Origin: J054 sp963850255
GTDB lineage: Bacteria > Pseudomonadota > Gammaproteobacteria > Steroidobacterales > GCA-2729495
Direction of reading: 5' to 3'
Assembly: GCA_963850255.1 (NCBI GenBank)
Contig: CAWKLL010000011.1
Span: 22,990 to 86,989, forward strand
DNA: 64,000 nucleotides
In this document: one piece after another, positions 8,995 through 18,346 of the stretch
Position numbering within the stretch: position 1 is the stretch's first letter
How the letters are laid out: every line of letters starts with the position of its first letter
Position numbers and translations under genes: made by a program
The notes under the pieces: generated by a model
Databases searched by the model: none
Seen by the model: the letters and a program-made list of their open reading frames with translations, nothing else
Told to the model about the DNA's origin: nothing

Positions 8995-9054
8995 AAAGTC
9001 GCCTTTCGTGCGCCTAGATTACCAGCGGACGACGTGTAAGACCTCTGGCCGGCG

Positions 9055-9078
9055 GAAAAATAGACCCGGCACCTTTTC
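9055..9078 (-). repeat. RAYT-type short repeat
   Basis: GAAAAATAGACCCGGCACC then TTTTC. It forms the right boundary of duplication copy 1 and the left boundary of the SoxC-like fragment. Confidence 0.75.
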
Positions 9079-9082
9079 GCGG

Positions 9083-9538
9083 ACGCGCGAAGAGACGTCG
9101 AAGTACAGCGATGTACTGGCTGACGGCACCGTGCGGCAGTTTAGTTTTGTGATGGATGCGCGTTCAGTCGTTACATTCCCAGCCTACCCGATCACGCTTG
9201 AACCGGGCTGGGTCGAGATCCGCGGGCTCGCCTGGACCGGGCGCGGGCGCATAACAAGAGTTGAGGTCAGTACCGACGCGGGTAAGTCCTGGGCGCCGGC
9301 GCAACTGCAGGCACCGGTATTGGCGAAAGCACACACTCGCTTTCGCCACCTGTGGAACTGGGATGGCAGACCGACCAGCATCCTGAGTCGGGCCCACGAT
9401 GAGACCGGTTACGTGCAGCCAACCCGCGCGCAGCTCGACGCGGCACGCGGCGCGCCGAAAAGCCCATTCGCCTATCACTACAATCCGATCACGAGCTGGC
9501 GGATCGAGCGCGACGGCGCGGTATTTTTAGAGGGGTAG
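9083..9538 (+). pseudogene. SoxC/sulfite oxidase C-terminal fragment
   Basis: About 150 codons matching the C-terminal dimerisation domain of the sulfite oxidase/SoxC molybdoenzyme family: SVVTFPAYPITLEPGWVEIRG, GLAWTGRGRITRVEVSTDAGKSW, then HTRFRHLWNWDGRPTSILSRA and ETGYVQPT. The catalytic Moco-binding half is missing. Homology starts immediately after a RAYT-type repeat, so the gene was probably cut by recombination there. No start codon with a ribosome-binding site is seen. Confidence 0.75.
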
Positions 9539-9634
9539 GGCGCGAACCGATTTCGGCTCGCCGCTCCAGCCGGTTAGCGTGCTACGCCCCAGCATCGTTA
9601 AGAACTTCCTCTGAGAAAATCCGCTCTGTTCCCA
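9535..9634 (+). repeat. GTCGAACCGATTT-family repeat, copy C
   Basis: Starts GGGCGCGAACCGATTTCGGC and ends GAGAAAATCCGCTCTG. It is shorter than copy B (about 100 bp) but has the same block order, including GCCCCAGCATCGTT. It overlaps the end of the SoxC fragment. Confidence 0.55.
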
Positions 9635-10023
9635 TTCATCCTTTCTCAATGATCTTTCCCGGCCGCTCATTGAGTAAACTGGTGACGCAATTTTCTGAAG
9701 TCACGCAGTGTCCTGCCCAATGCCAGAACAGCAACAATCTGCCCGCTGTAATGAACCTTTATGAAGAGAATTCAGTGTTTTATCTAGGTATGGGTCGCCC
9801 CCCGGTCCCCCGGTACTAGGGCGGGTGAGTATCAAGGACCTGGAGCGCTGCGCCGTAATGGTGACTGCGCGACATCCACGTAGTGCCTGGTGACGGCCTT
9901 CGAGGCCGTGTTGCCCTGACAGCGTCAGTACGGCTTGACCCTGCAGCTGCGCTTCTAAGTATTATTGGCGCTAGGAACTAGGCAGCCACAACCGCGCACT
10001 GCGCGATCAACACGAGGCGATCC
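9635..10023. other. Intergenic region upstream of DUF1838 gene
   Basis: No gene seen. It contains TTGAGTAAACTGGTGACGCAA near 9670, closely similar to TGAGTAAACTGAGCACGAAA near 14340 upstream of the VOC gene; this may be a shared promoter element. A small hairpin (ACGGCCTTCGAGGCCGT) lies near 9893. The SD GAGG precedes the ATG at 10024. Confidence 0.4.
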
Positions 10024-11011
10024 ATGACAGATAACACCAGAGCACGGCGGGAATTTCTGGCCGGCGGAGTGGGCTTTGCGACGCTGCTCGCCAGCCTGCC
10101 GAGCAGCGGATTGGCTGCAGCTGCCAACGCAGCGAGACTGCGTGGCGTTGGCGTCGATCTTTCCACCGGCGCGGGCAATGCCGACATCATGGCGCGGATT
10201 GCCGGTAATACTAATCCTGCGGCCACCAAGCACGGCTGGTACCGCGGCCGCATCATGGGCGTCGCGCCGGGTGAAGCGGTGCGTGACCTGTTCGGCATCA
10301 TGGGTATGTCGAGCCAGCGGCTCGAACCGCTTAAAGACCGCCCCGGCTGGTCGCTGCTGCAAAAAGAAGTCGGCTTCTTTTTCGACCTTGCGTACCGGCG
10401 ACATCGTCGATGACTGGACCAATCCCTACACCGGGGAACGCGTCGAGGTCATGCACATCGCCAACGCATCGGTCAGTCGCAGCATCGAGCCGGTGGTTCG
10501 CGACTCGGGCTTCTATGACGATCCGGTGAAAGCGAAGGAAAGCGAGCGGCCCTTTGTGCTGCCCTGGCAACGCGCCGGCGATCGCCTGTTCGTCGAACAA
10601 CACATCAACCTCTGGGCCAACAACCCGCTCGATCCCGCCGTCTGGAAACGGGAGAGCAGCGGCCCGATGATCCAGGTTTCCGACATGATGAGCTTCAATG
10701 TGCGGCTCTCGGACGTGCGGAACCCTGAGCTCACCTCGCTGGAAAACTGGGGCAGCTGGGTGCATGTGAAGCCTTGGCAGCCGTGGATGCTGATGGGTAC
10801 GGCGCCGGGTCACTGTCTTTACAACTGCTTCACCGGCAGCGCCGATACGCTGGACGACGTACCGGCCGATATCGTCGCGGCGGTACGCGCGCGATTCCCG
10901 GAGTTTCAGACCCCGCCCACCGAGCGCGGCAAGTCGGAGCCGAGCCTGATTCGCTTCATGCGCGAACGCGAGCCGGCCCCGGTCAAAGCATCCAAGGGAG
11001 GCGCGTCGTGA
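10024..11011 (+). pseudogene. Tat-exported DUF1838 protein, frameshifted
   Basis: Two overlapping frames make one DUF1838 protein. Codons from 10024 give a Tat signal (ARREFLAGGVGFATLLA) and the KHGWYRGRIMGV motif. From about 10394 the next frame continues with TGDIVDDWTNPYTGERVEV through WQPWMLMGTAPGH. Dropping the T at 10393 restores DLATGDIVDDW, matching DLATGEVMDTYVNPYT in the paralogue at 25151. This is either a pseudogene or a one-base sequence error. DUF1838 function is unknown. The stop overlaps the start of the next DUF1838 gene. Confidence 0.8.
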
Positions 11012-11832
11012 CTATCCGGCGTCGCGATCTGCTCGGCTCCGCGGCCATCGGTGCGGCGCTGATGGGCAAAGATTCAGGGCGCCTGCTGGCGGCGGAACCG
11101 GAAGCCTCCATGGATTCGCTCGAAGCGCACGTGCGCATGCGCTGCGATCTGTTCGGCGGGCGCACGTACTGGTATTACACCGGCACGGTATTTGGCAACC
11201 TGATCGGCGAGTCGACGCAGCCGATGCTCGATGTTGAGGGCATCAGCTTCAGCGTTCTGGAAGCGCTGCCTGGAGGCAAGTACCGCTACGCCCTGACCGA
11301 GGCCGGCTACTACCTCGATGTCGCTACACAGACCCTGCAAGACGAGGTGCTGAATCCGTTCACCGGCGAACGCTACCGCCCGAAGCATTACCTGTCGTCG
11401 CAGACCAATATTTTTTCCCCGGATCTGAGCGTGACCCCGGAACTCGAGTTCGTGCCGCCCGGGCTGGACTACCGCGGCGTGATCACGCCGCTGCGGATAT
11501 ACAAAGATGTTGCCTGGTCGGCCGAAGACCTGTTCGTGCGCATGCCGAATCCGAAAGCCGCAGACGACCCGCAGCAGCCCAAGTTCCGGGTGCAGACCTC
11601 GCTGGCCACGCTGACAGCGGATCGCAAGCAGTTATTCGACCGCGAACGCGACTTCGTCGATTGCCAGCTCAACTACCAGACACTCGGTACCTTTCGCGAC
11701 TGGATGGGCATGGGCTTGCAACCCGGCATGATCAGCTGGCGCATGGTTGGCACCAAGAGTACCTTCGATGAATTACCGTCAGCCCTGGTGGAGCGAGTCG
11801 CCAATGATCATGAAGGGTTCTTCGATGCCTGA
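11008..11832 (+). CDS. Tat-exported DUF1838 family protein
   Basis: 274 aa from GTG 11008, which overlaps the upstream stop (GTGA) and has GGGAGG upstream, so the two genes are translationally coupled. The N-terminus carries a Tat-type signal (IRRRDLLGSAAIGAALMG). The body has the DUF1838 layout: WYYTGTVFG, an LNPFTGERY motif paralleling NPYTGE, and a C-terminal MGMGLQPGMISWRMVG. Adjacent paralogues suggest a duplicated pair that may form a heteromer; this is inference. Confidence 0.75.
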   Translation: MTIRRRDLLGSAAIGAALMGKDSGRLLAAEPEASMDSLEAHVRMRCDLFGGRTYWYYTGTVFGNLIGESTQPMLDVEGISFSVLEALPGGKYRYALTEAGYYLDVATQTLQDEVLNPFTGERYRPKHYLSSQTNIFSPDLSVTPELEFVPPGLDYRGVITPLRIYKDVAWSAEDLFVRMPNPKAADDPQQPKFRVQTSLATLTADRKQLFDRERDFVDCQLNYQTLGTFRDWMGMGLQPGMISWRMVGTKSTFDELPSALVERVANDHEGFFDA

Positions 11833-11867
11833 AGCGATTGACGCGCGTGACGGTCGCGCGCGTTTAG

Positions 11868-12785
11868 TTGTTAGCCTGCCTCGTCCTGATGCTCGGCTCG
11901 CTGGCGGTGTTGAGCAGCGCCCGTGCCGCGGAGCCGACGTTTCGCCTGATCGAAGGCAGCGGCGGTGTACCCATCGCGCTGATGGAGTGGGGCGACAAGA
12001 CCGGGCCCGGCATCCTGTTTCTGCATGGCTTTGGTTTTTCATCCGAGTTCTGGCTGCCGCAGACTACCGATCCCGCGCTTGGCCAGTTGCACATGGCGGC
12101 GATTGATTTGCGCGGCCATGGTGCTTCGGGCAAACCCTGGAAAGTAGAAGACCTGGTCGACACTAAAGTCTGGGCCGAGGACGTGGCCGCAGCGATCAAA
12201 GCCGCTGGTCTGGAGCGGCCGGTTATCGTCGGCTGGTCCTATGGTGGCTATGTCGCCATGGATTACGTGCGCCACTTCGGCACCAAAGATATTTCCGGCC
12301 TAGTGCTGGTGGCCTCGCCGGCGGGCCTGGCCGATCGTCTGCATCCCGGCGGCGACGACCTGCCCGGCGGGCCTGAGGCATACCAGAAGGCCGCGGAACA
12401 GCGCGAGTCGCTGAGCACCGTGGAGAATATGCCGGGCAATCGCTACCTGGCCGAGCTGATGACCGTGGCCGATCTGTCTGAAGAGGTCATGGCGCAATGG
12501 ACCGCGCAAATGATGCGCATCCCGGTTTACGTGACGCGGGGCCTCAGGCAGGGACGCTCGCTGGAAAACCGCGACCTGCTGGATTCGCTGGATCTGCCGA
12601 TCGCTCTGGTGGTCGGCGGCAAAGACAAGTCGATGCCCTTCGAGGCATTGCAGAGCCTGGCGGAAACCAGACTCACACAGGGCGAGTACTGGCTGTTCGA
12701 ATCCGCCGGTCATGCCGTTTCCACCGATGCGGCAGAAGCATTTGATGCGCGTCTGCTGGCGTTTACTAAGCGCGTCGCTAAATAA
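11868..12785 (+). CDS. Exported alpha/beta hydrolase
   Basis: 305 aa if started at TTG 11868, which gives a full signal peptide (LVLMLGSLAVLSSARAAE); the ATG at 11889 would shorten it too far. The hydrolase triad is visible: the LHGFG oxyanion segment, nucleophile Ser in GWSYGG, acid Asp in VVGGKDKSM, and His in SAGHAVS. The lid region is Gly/Pro-rich (LHPGGDDLPGGPEAY). Substrate is unknown. It follows the DUF1838 pair on the same strand with a 35-bp gap and may be co-transcribed. Confidence 0.8.
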   Translation: MLACLVLMLGSLAVLSSARAAEPTFRLIEGSGGVPIALMEWGDKTGPGILFLHGFGFSSEFWLPQTTDPALGQLHMAAIDLRGHGASGKPWKVEDLVDTKVWAEDVAAAIKAAGLERPVIVGWSYGGYVAMDYVRHFGTKDISGLVLVASPAGLADRLHPGGDDLPGGPEAYQKAAEQRESLSTVENMPGNRYLAELMTVADLSEEVMAQWTAQMMRIPVYVTRGLRQGRSLENRDLLDSLDLPIALVVGGKDKSMPFEALQSLAETRLTQGEYWLFESAGHAVSTDAAEAFDARLLAFTKRVAK

Positions 12786-12880
12786 ATGGATTGCGCGGTG
12801 AAGGACTTCGAAGTCATCTGCTGCCAGGCGCTAATCCTTAGCGCGTCCCTGAAGCTCAGGCATCATCCGCAAGCCGACTC

Positions 12881-12902
12881 AAAATAACCCCGGCACCTTT
12901 TT
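12881..12902 (-). repeat. RAYT-type short repeat
   Basis: AAAATAACCCCGGCACCTTTTT, one or two bases off the consensus. It sits at the 3' end of the hypothetical gene at 12902. Confidence 0.6.
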
Positions 12903-13258
12903 CACTGGTCTTTCTCGCCGTCAGGAGTCGCCGGATCAAGGCCGCTGCCAGACTGACCGACGGCCCGCTGATGGTCAATCCGCTCGCTGATCGCGTCGGC
13001 GATCATTTTGGTCTCCGCCGGCCCGATTCGGTCGATGGCTTTGTTGAGCGAGTCGTAAGTCGCCATGACCAGGCTGCGCAGTTTCTGAAATCCGATCGGG
13101 TTTCGCCTGCCACATACCGTCTCATCGCCCTTTATGATTCGCTCTACGGTTTCTGCATCTGTCACTCGGACATCGCAGGCAATAGACAGGTGCAATAATT
13201 CGTCGGCCATGCCGTCGAGGTGGCGAGTCCAGGATGTGTGTTTGGATTGACTCATCAA
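12902..13258 (-). CDS. Conserved small protein of unknown function
   Basis: 118 aa, no signal peptide or membrane segment; charged and helical, with two Cys (SIACDV, ETVCGRRNP). Its stop codon region overlaps a RAYT-type repeat. It is 7 bp downstream of the NmrA gene on the same strand, so probably one operon. Family not recognised. Confidence 0.6.
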   Translation of the reverse strand: MMSQSKHTSWTRHLDGMADELLHLSIACDVRVTDAETVERIIKGDETVCGRRNPIGFQKLRSLVMATYDSLNKAIDRIGPAETKMIADAISERIDHQRAVGQSGSGLDPATPDGEKDQ

Positions 13259-13265
13259 ATCCCTG

Positions 13266-14120
13266 TTAGCCGCCGGTGACTTCAGTCACGAACGCGTCAA
13301 AGGTCCGCAACGGATGACCGACGGCAGCGGCCGAAGCGGCCACGGCATCGGCGTCTGCGACACCGCCGTGCTGCTGCTGGCCGAGAAACATCTGCTTGAG
13401 GGAACCGAGTAACCAGGGCGGCAGAAACGCTTCCACGGGTTTCCCCCACTGGTCGACATCATCGCCGCCGTAGTGCACTTCGCGCCCAAGGTGACTGGCA
13501 TACACCTTGGCAGCGCCGGGTCCGCTGATGGTGTCGGGGCCATGCAGGTGATAGTCGGCGCCGGCATGCCCGTCTTCGGTCAGCACGCGTACCGCGCAGT
13601 CGGCGATGTCGCGGGTATCGATGCGATTGTTACCAATGGAGCCGATGGGCATGGCGTACACGCCATGTTCCTTGATCACGGGAATCACCGACAGGTCGGT
13701 TTGCATAAAGAAGTTCGGTCGCAGAAACGTGTACGCAGCGCCGCTGTTGCGAATCGCTTCTTCAACGGGCAGCTTGGCGCGATAGTGCGGTACCGCGGGT
13801 TCCTTGTTCGGATTACCCACCGACAGGAATACAATGTGTTTCACGCCGGCGGCCACAGCGGCGTTCACAGCGTTCAGGCCACGCGCGGTCTCGGTTTCGC
13901 CGTTGCTGGTAATCAGGAATAGTTTATCGACACCTGCGCAGGCAGCTTCCAGCCCTTCGCCGGTTTCGAGGTCGCCAACAAAGCCCGCAACGCCGTCAGG
14001 CAGCTCGGCAATCTTCTCCTGCGAGCGACTCAAGGCACGGACGGATGCGCCCTTGGCAAGCAGGCCGGCAACGGTGGGGCGCCCGACATTGCCGGTGGCG
14101 CCGATAACGAGAATGGTCAT
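13266..14120 (-). CDS. NmrA-like NAD(P)-binding protein
   Basis: 284 aa. The N-terminal dinucleotide-binding motif GATGNVG (residues 7-13) is followed by an NmrA/atypical SDR pattern: RALSRS, FLSVGN, YTFLRPNFFMQ. No classical YxxxK catalytic pair is evident, as usual for NmrA-type redox sensors and quinone or isoflavone reductase-like enzymes. Probably cytoplasmic. Two other NmrA-type proteins occur in the window (36118, 57421), with low mutual similarity. Confidence 0.8.
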   Translation of the reverse strand: MTILVIGATGNVGRPTVAGLLAKGASVRALSRSQEKIAELPDGVAGFVGDLETGEGLEAACAGVDKLFLITSNGETETARGLNAVNAAVAAGVKHIVFLSVGNPNKEPAVPHYRAKLPVEEAIRNSGAAYTFLRPNFFMQTDLSVIPVIKEHGVYAMPIGSIGNNRIDTRDIADCAVRVLTEDGHAGADYHLHGPDTISGPGAAKVYASHLGREVHYGGDDVDQWGKPVEAFLPPWLLGSLKQMFLGQQQHGGVADADAVAASAAAVGHPLRTFDAFVTEVTGG

Positions 14121-14381
14121 GGTGTATTAATCCTTGATGCGATGCGCAGCGATTGTATACGCGGCAGGGCGTGATTGGGCTTTTGTCAGCCGGGCGCGGC
14201 GTTGCCTAACCACCGACCGGCCGTGAATCAGTCAATTGCGGAGCACAGGAGCTGAGCCAGGCTGAGCAGTGTCGCGGATTGCAAGGCGTGCAGTCTGGCG
14301 CTGCCGGGCCGATACATTTGCCTCACGGCTCAATCTAATGAGTAAACTGAGCACGAAATTATTCAGGACAGCCCATAGCTG

Positions 14382-15290
14382 ATGAGCGAAAGTAAGTTAC
14401 GCGCACTGCGCAGCATCGAGATCGCTACGCACTGCGTGCCCGACTTGAACGCCTGTGTGCCGCTGTATCGTGAGTTGCTCGACTACCAGCTTGTTGACCA
14501 GGGCGCTCTGCCCGAAGCGCTGACCAGCGCCTGGGCCACGCCGAACATGACCGGCTTGCCCTATGCCCTGCTGCAACCCGCCAGTGGTGCCGAGGTCTAT
14601 TTACGCTTCATCGAAACGGGCAATCCCGGCGGTTACTGGCCGCCCGTCACCCAGGGCTGGATCGCGACGGAGATTCTCACCACCGACCCTGATGCCGTTG
14701 CGGAAAAACTCCAGGGCACGGCGTTCACGCGTATTGGCGGCCCGGCAGATCTGTATCCGTCACCCAAATCGGCCCGCGCTGTGCAACTGGCCGGGCCCGC
14801 CGGTGAGCTGATGTATTTCACGCGTATTCTGAAAGGCGGCAGTCGTTTCGGTTTGCACGGGGCAAAAAGCTTCGTCGACCGGCCGTTCATCATGGTGGTC
14901 GGCGGCAACTCGCTGGCCGAGATCAACAAGTTCTATGGCGAGGTGCTGGGCCTGCGCATCTGGGACCAGGACCCGTTTCGCATCGGCCAGATGTCCCACG
15001 TGCTGGGACTGCCGGCAGAGACCACCTACCCGATATCGCTGGCGCGTATTCCCGGGCGTGATTTCCTGATCGAGCTGGAAGAGTTGCCGCCTTATATAGA
15101 GAGGCGCACGGTGCCGGCCGGGCAGCTGCCCGAGGGGCTGGCGATGGTCAGCTTTACCTCGGCACCGTTTAGTGAATTGGCGCTGGATTACCGGGCTGAA
15201 CCGCGCGCCATTGATCTGCCGCCTTACCGGGGCCGCAAGCTGGCGGTGATTGAAGGGCCGGCCGGCGAATGGCTGGAGCTGATCGACTAA
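14382..15290 (+). CDS. VOC (glyoxalase/dioxygenase superfamily) protein
   Basis: 302 aa with two VOC-like halves (about 8-145 and 160-300): IEIATHCVPDLNACVPLYRELL opens the first and FIMVVGGNSLAEINKFYGEVLGL the second. The superfamily covers lyases, dioxygenases and resistance proteins. Metal ligands cannot be assigned with confidence; the His in the first strand and Glu in EWLELID at the end are candidates. Cytoplasmic. A TGAGTAAACT element lies upstream. Confidence 0.75.
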   Translation: MSESKLRALRSIEIATHCVPDLNACVPLYRELLDYQLVDQGALPEALTSAWATPNMTGLPYALLQPASGAEVYLRFIETGNPGGYWPPVTQGWIATEILTTDPDAVAEKLQGTAFTRIGGPADLYPSPKSARAVQLAGPAGELMYFTRILKGGSRFGLHGAKSFVDRPFIMVVGGNSLAEINKFYGEVLGLRIWDQDPFRIGQMSHVLGLPAETTYPISLARIPGRDFLIELEELPPYIERRTVPAGQLPEGLAMVSFTSAPFSELALDYRAEPRAIDLPPYRGRKLAVIEGPAGEWLELID

Positions 15291-15320
15291 GCCGGCCCGC
15301 AGCAGGCCGACGGAGCAGAG

Positions 15321-15659
15321 CTACTGACTCTGTTCCAGCATGTACTCGACGGCGGCGCGGATATCTTCATCGCTGCAGGTCGCGCAAGCGCCGCGCGGCT
15401 CCATTTTTCCGATACCGGCTATGGTACTGGCCGTCAATCCATCGAGACCCTTCGGCGTCAGTGTTTCCCAGTCGTTCTTTTTGCCGATTTTGGGCGCACC
15501 GCTGAAGAAGCCGCCAAAGCCGCCGCTGTGGCAATTGGCACAGCTGGCTTCAAAAACAGCCTGGCCAGAGGGCTTGGCGTTGCTGTGACTGGCACCGACG
15601 GCAATGGCCGTGGTGGCAAGACCGGCCAGGGCAACCAGGATTAAATGAATGTCGCGCAT
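15321..15659 (-). CDS. Small periplasmic cytochrome c (c5-like)
   Basis: 112 aa from ATG at 15659. The signal peptide (LILVALAGLATTAIAVGA) precedes a single-haem domain with CANCH and the axial Met in GIGKMEPRGAC. The two extra Cys (GACATCSDEDI) form the disulfide typical of cytochrome c5. A soluble electron carrier. No enzyme partner is adjacent. Confidence 0.85.
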   Translation of the reverse strand: MRDIHLILVALAGLATTAIAVGASHSNAKPSGQAVFEASCANCHSGGFGGFFSGAPKIGKKNDWETLTPKGLDGLTASTIAGIGKMEPRGACATCSDEDIRAAVEYMLEQSQ

Positions 15660-15721
15660 CTTCAGTGCCTCGAAAAGTTGAAAGCTTGGGCCAGTGTTGC
15701 GCAATTGGCCGGCGCTGGGAA

Positions 15722-15745
15722 GGGCTCGAACCGATATAGCCGGGT
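15722..15745 (+). repeat. Partial GTCGAACCGATTT-family repeat, copy F
   Basis: GGCTCGAACCGATATAGCC, left-end fragment only, next to the start of the cytochrome gene. Confidence 0.35.
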
Positions 15746-15874
15746 TCTGAGCCTGGGAAGCGGCCGGGTAACTGGCTGCCCGCGGGGTGCTCGGGTAGCC
15801 GAATTTATGTTGCAGCTGCCGGGGGTGTTGAAACCCGCGTTTCGTACCCCGGCCGAGACGCGCAGCGTCGCTGC

Positions 15875-16450
15875 TTATTTACTGCCGAAGTTAAAAAACA
15901 CGAAGCACGGTAAAAAGCCATTCTTCGCGCAGTTAATTAGACCGATCTGCAGGCCATCGAGCTCTTCGGTGACGTTGACCAGCGAAAGCTGGAAGTTCGA
16001 TTGCTTGGAAATGCTCACTGCGCCGACATCAGCCACGGTCTTGCCCTGGGCAACGTTGACTGCGCCCCAGTTGAGGCCATCCACATTGTTGGTGATGTTG
16101 GCGAAACCGACGTTGAGTCCGGTGTCCTGGCCCTCGTGCCAGTTGAAAAGACCCCAGGCAATGCCGACCATTTCACCGCGAATCCGGTTTGCTCCGCCGA
16201 GGATGAGTGGAAACGAGATACCTCTCAGGCTGTCCATTTCCGAGTAGGCGAGTATCTGCAGATCCAGGCCGCGAACATCCCCGCCGCCCTGGCCGTAGAT
16301 AACCGGGAAGCGCACACCCGAGACGGTCTTGTCCTCCGGCGCATTGAAGTCGAAAAATGACAGCTGGAAGGGCGTCTCTGCCTGCGCCGGTGCGACCAGT
16401 AACAGGCTGACTGCGGTCAGAATAATTAAAGCTAGTGTCCGTGTTATCAC
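15875..16450 (-). CDS. Secreted beta-repeat protein, unknown function
   Basis: 191 aa with a clear signal peptide (LALIILTAVSLLLVAPAQAE). The mature part has repeated short strands built on G(I/L/V)xFxN-type units (GIAWGLFNW, LNVGFANITNNVDGLNWGAVNVAQG, LSLVNVTEELDGLQIGLINCA). This is reminiscent of LA_2272-type surface-repeat proteins, a weak assignment. It is probably a beta-solenoid or outer-membrane-associated protein. Confidence 0.6.
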   Translation of the reverse strand: MITRTLALIILTAVSLLLVAPAQAETPFQLSFFDFNAPEDKTVSGVRFPVIYGQGGGDVRGLDLQILAYSEMDSLRGISFPLILGGANRIRGEMVGIAWGLFNWHEGQDTGLNVGFANITNNVDGLNWGAVNVAQGKTVADVGAVSISKQSNFQLSLVNVTEELDGLQIGLINCAKNGFLPCFVFFNFGSK

Positions 16451-16624
16451 AACGGGATCCTTTTAAGCGTTGATGCTGAAACAGGGCGGCGAAAGTAACA
16501 CAGAATAGTGCCCGAAAAGGTGTCTGTCCTGGCATCGGGAATTTAGCTGTATGCGTTCGCCTGCGAGGGGGCGGGGCCGGTGAGGCCTGTGTCCTGGTAG
16601 CGGAAAAGCACTATATTCGTGCCG

Positions 16625-18103
16625 TCAGACCGTCGGTCGCACGTTGGCGTTTAGCCGGAACAGGTTAGTCGGATCCCAGGCGTTCTTCACCGCAACCAGG
16701 CGCGCATAGTTCGGCCCATAGTTGGCGTTGACCTGTGCCTGGGTCTGGTCCATCAGGCCATTCACGTAGAAGCCGCGCGTAAAGGCTTCGATGTTCGGCC
16801 AGTAGGCCCGGTTCCAGGCAATGTTGCGGTCATCCGACTCGGCATCATTAACCGGCCAGGCGCTGCTGCTGTCGATGTTGTAGAGCGCATCGCGGTGCGT
16901 CCAGGGTGTGGCGTTCGCGGCGATTTCGGCGGGTGCGCCGTCCATGGGCAGCAGGCTGATGCTGAAGCGCCGGCCGGGCAGCGGTTCCAGATTCTCAACG
17001 ATGGCATCGATCAGCCGGTCGTCTGCCGCGCGCAGAAAACCGCCTTTGGAGTAGTGCCGGTTGCCGGGGGCGTTGAAGCCGTCGTCGGCCGCCTGCTGAA
17101 TTTTCACGTACTCAATCGGGAAAACTGCCTCGCTACTGGCCTTGCCGAACTTTCGCAGGGGCGCGAGTACGCGATCGAGCCTGGCATTCGGTCCGAAGTA
17201 GTTGCCGATGAATCGCACGCCGCTCTGGCCATCGGCGTTCATAAACACGCTGCCGATGACGAACAGATCCGGGTCTGCACCGCTGGTGTACTCGAAGTAG
17301 AGGCGCAGCGCATCTTTAGCCGTCTCGGCCGGGAAAGAGAAAACAAAGTTGGCCACCATCGGCGACATGTCGTGCAGGCGCATAAACAGCTTCGTCACAA
17401 CGCCGAAGTTGCCGCCGCCGCCGCGCACGCCCCAGTAGAGATCGGGATTCTCATCGGCCGCGGCCCGCACCACCCGGCCGTCCGCCGTGACCAGTTCCAC
17501 GCCGACGATGTTGTCGATGGCCAGCCCGAAACGTCGTTGCAGCCGGCCCAAACCGCCGCCGAGAATCAGGCCGCCGGCACCGGTATGGCTGACGACACCT
17601 GCTGTCGTCGCCAGGCCCAGCGGTAGCGCCTTGCGGTCCAGGTCGCCGAGCAGGGCACCGCCGCCCACCGTTGCAATCTTGCGTTCAACGTCGATGTCGA
17701 CATCGTTTAGATAACCGAGGTCAATAACCAGCCCGCCGTCGCACACACTCTTGCCGGACATGCTGTGACCGCCACAACGCACGGCCGTCAGCAGGTTTTT
17801 CTCGCGTGCGAAGTTCACGCTGGCCCTCACGTCTTCGACACTCGCAACGCGCACGATCAGCGCCGGGTGTTTATCCCAGATGCGGTTCCACACCTGGCGG
17901 GCGAGGTCGTATTGATTGCCGTCCGGCCGAATGACGATGCCGTCGAGTGTTTCAGCAAAGGCGCGGATGGCGCCACGATCGAGCGTGATCGGCTGGCCGT
18001 CCAGGTTGATGGCGGGGGCGTCGTCGGCCCAGGCCAGCGTGCCGGGCAGAGCGGTGAGGGCTGCCGCGCTGGCGGCTGCGCGGAGAACGTCGCGACGATG
18101 CAT
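16625..18103 (-). CDS. Tat-exported FAD-linked oxidase (BBE type)
   Basis: 492 aa from ATG at 18103; the frame extends further upstream but the Tat signal (HRRDVLRAAASAAALTALPG) fixes this start. The PCMH-type FAD domain shows VRCGGHSMSGKSVCDGG, where the His is the usual covalent FAD anchor, and GAGGLILGGGLG. The C-terminal BBE motif NYARLVAVKNAWDPTNLF closes the protein. Related enzymes oxidise sugars, alkaloids or polyketides with O2. The native substrate cannot be read from sequence. Confidence 0.85.
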   Translation of the reverse strand: MHRRDVLRAAASAAALTALPGTLAWADDAPAINLDGQPITLDRGAIRAFAETLDGIVIRPDGNQYDLARQVWNRIWDKHPALIVRVASVEDVRASVNFAREKNLLTAVRCGGHSMSGKSVCDGGLVIDLGYLNDVDIDVERKIATVGGGALLGDLDRKALPLGLATTAGVVSHTGAGGLILGGGLGRLQRRFGLAIDNIVGVELVTADGRVVRAAADENPDLYWGVRGGGGNFGVVTKLFMRLHDMSPMVANFVFSFPAETAKDALRLYFEYTSGADPDLFVIGSVFMNADGQSGVRFIGNYFGPNARLDRVLAPLRKFGKASSEAVFPIEYVKIQQAADDGFNAPGNRHYSKGGFLRAADDRLIDAIVENLEPLPGRRFSISLLPMDGAPAEIAANATPWTHRDALYNIDSSSAWPVNDAESDDRNIAWNRAYWPNIEAFTRGFYVNGLMDQTQAQVNANYGPNYARLVAVKNAWDPTNLFRLNANVRPTV

Positions 18104-18346
18104 AACAGACACCCGTGAGGTAAAAGGGATCAGGTCGATCAATATAGTCTCTCGCGGGCGTGGATAGCCACAGTTCAACTGTCCGATCCCGCCGAAGAAA
18201 CATGCCCAGCTTCGCGGCCGATCCCCTCGGGCAGCTTTGGCCGGAGGTAATGTCGGTCGCCGGGTCAAAAAAACCGCAACACGGGTTCGCCTTAGCCAAT
18301 TCGAAGAGGGCGCTGCAGGCAGCAGTTGTACCGATTCGAGCTACTG

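Larger units (their letters stand above)
7595..9078 (+). repeat. Long direct repeat, copy 1 (cytochrome pair)
   Basis: About 1.48 kb, colinear without gaps with 51384-52867 (constant offset 43,789 bp). I count roughly 18 substitutions, so about 98.8% identity. The right edge lies inside a RAYT-type short repeat. The left edge falls just outside the CBS gene, with no short repeat there. Confidence 0.95.

Noticed and set aside
13473..13922. Plus-strand frame opposite the NmrA gene
   Set aside because: No SD, no motifs; the opposite strand has a complete Rossmann motif.
16895..17626. 243-aa plus-strand frame opposite the FAD oxidase
   Set aside because: Fully inside an FAD-binding gene whose motifs are intact; the frame has only composition-driven openness.
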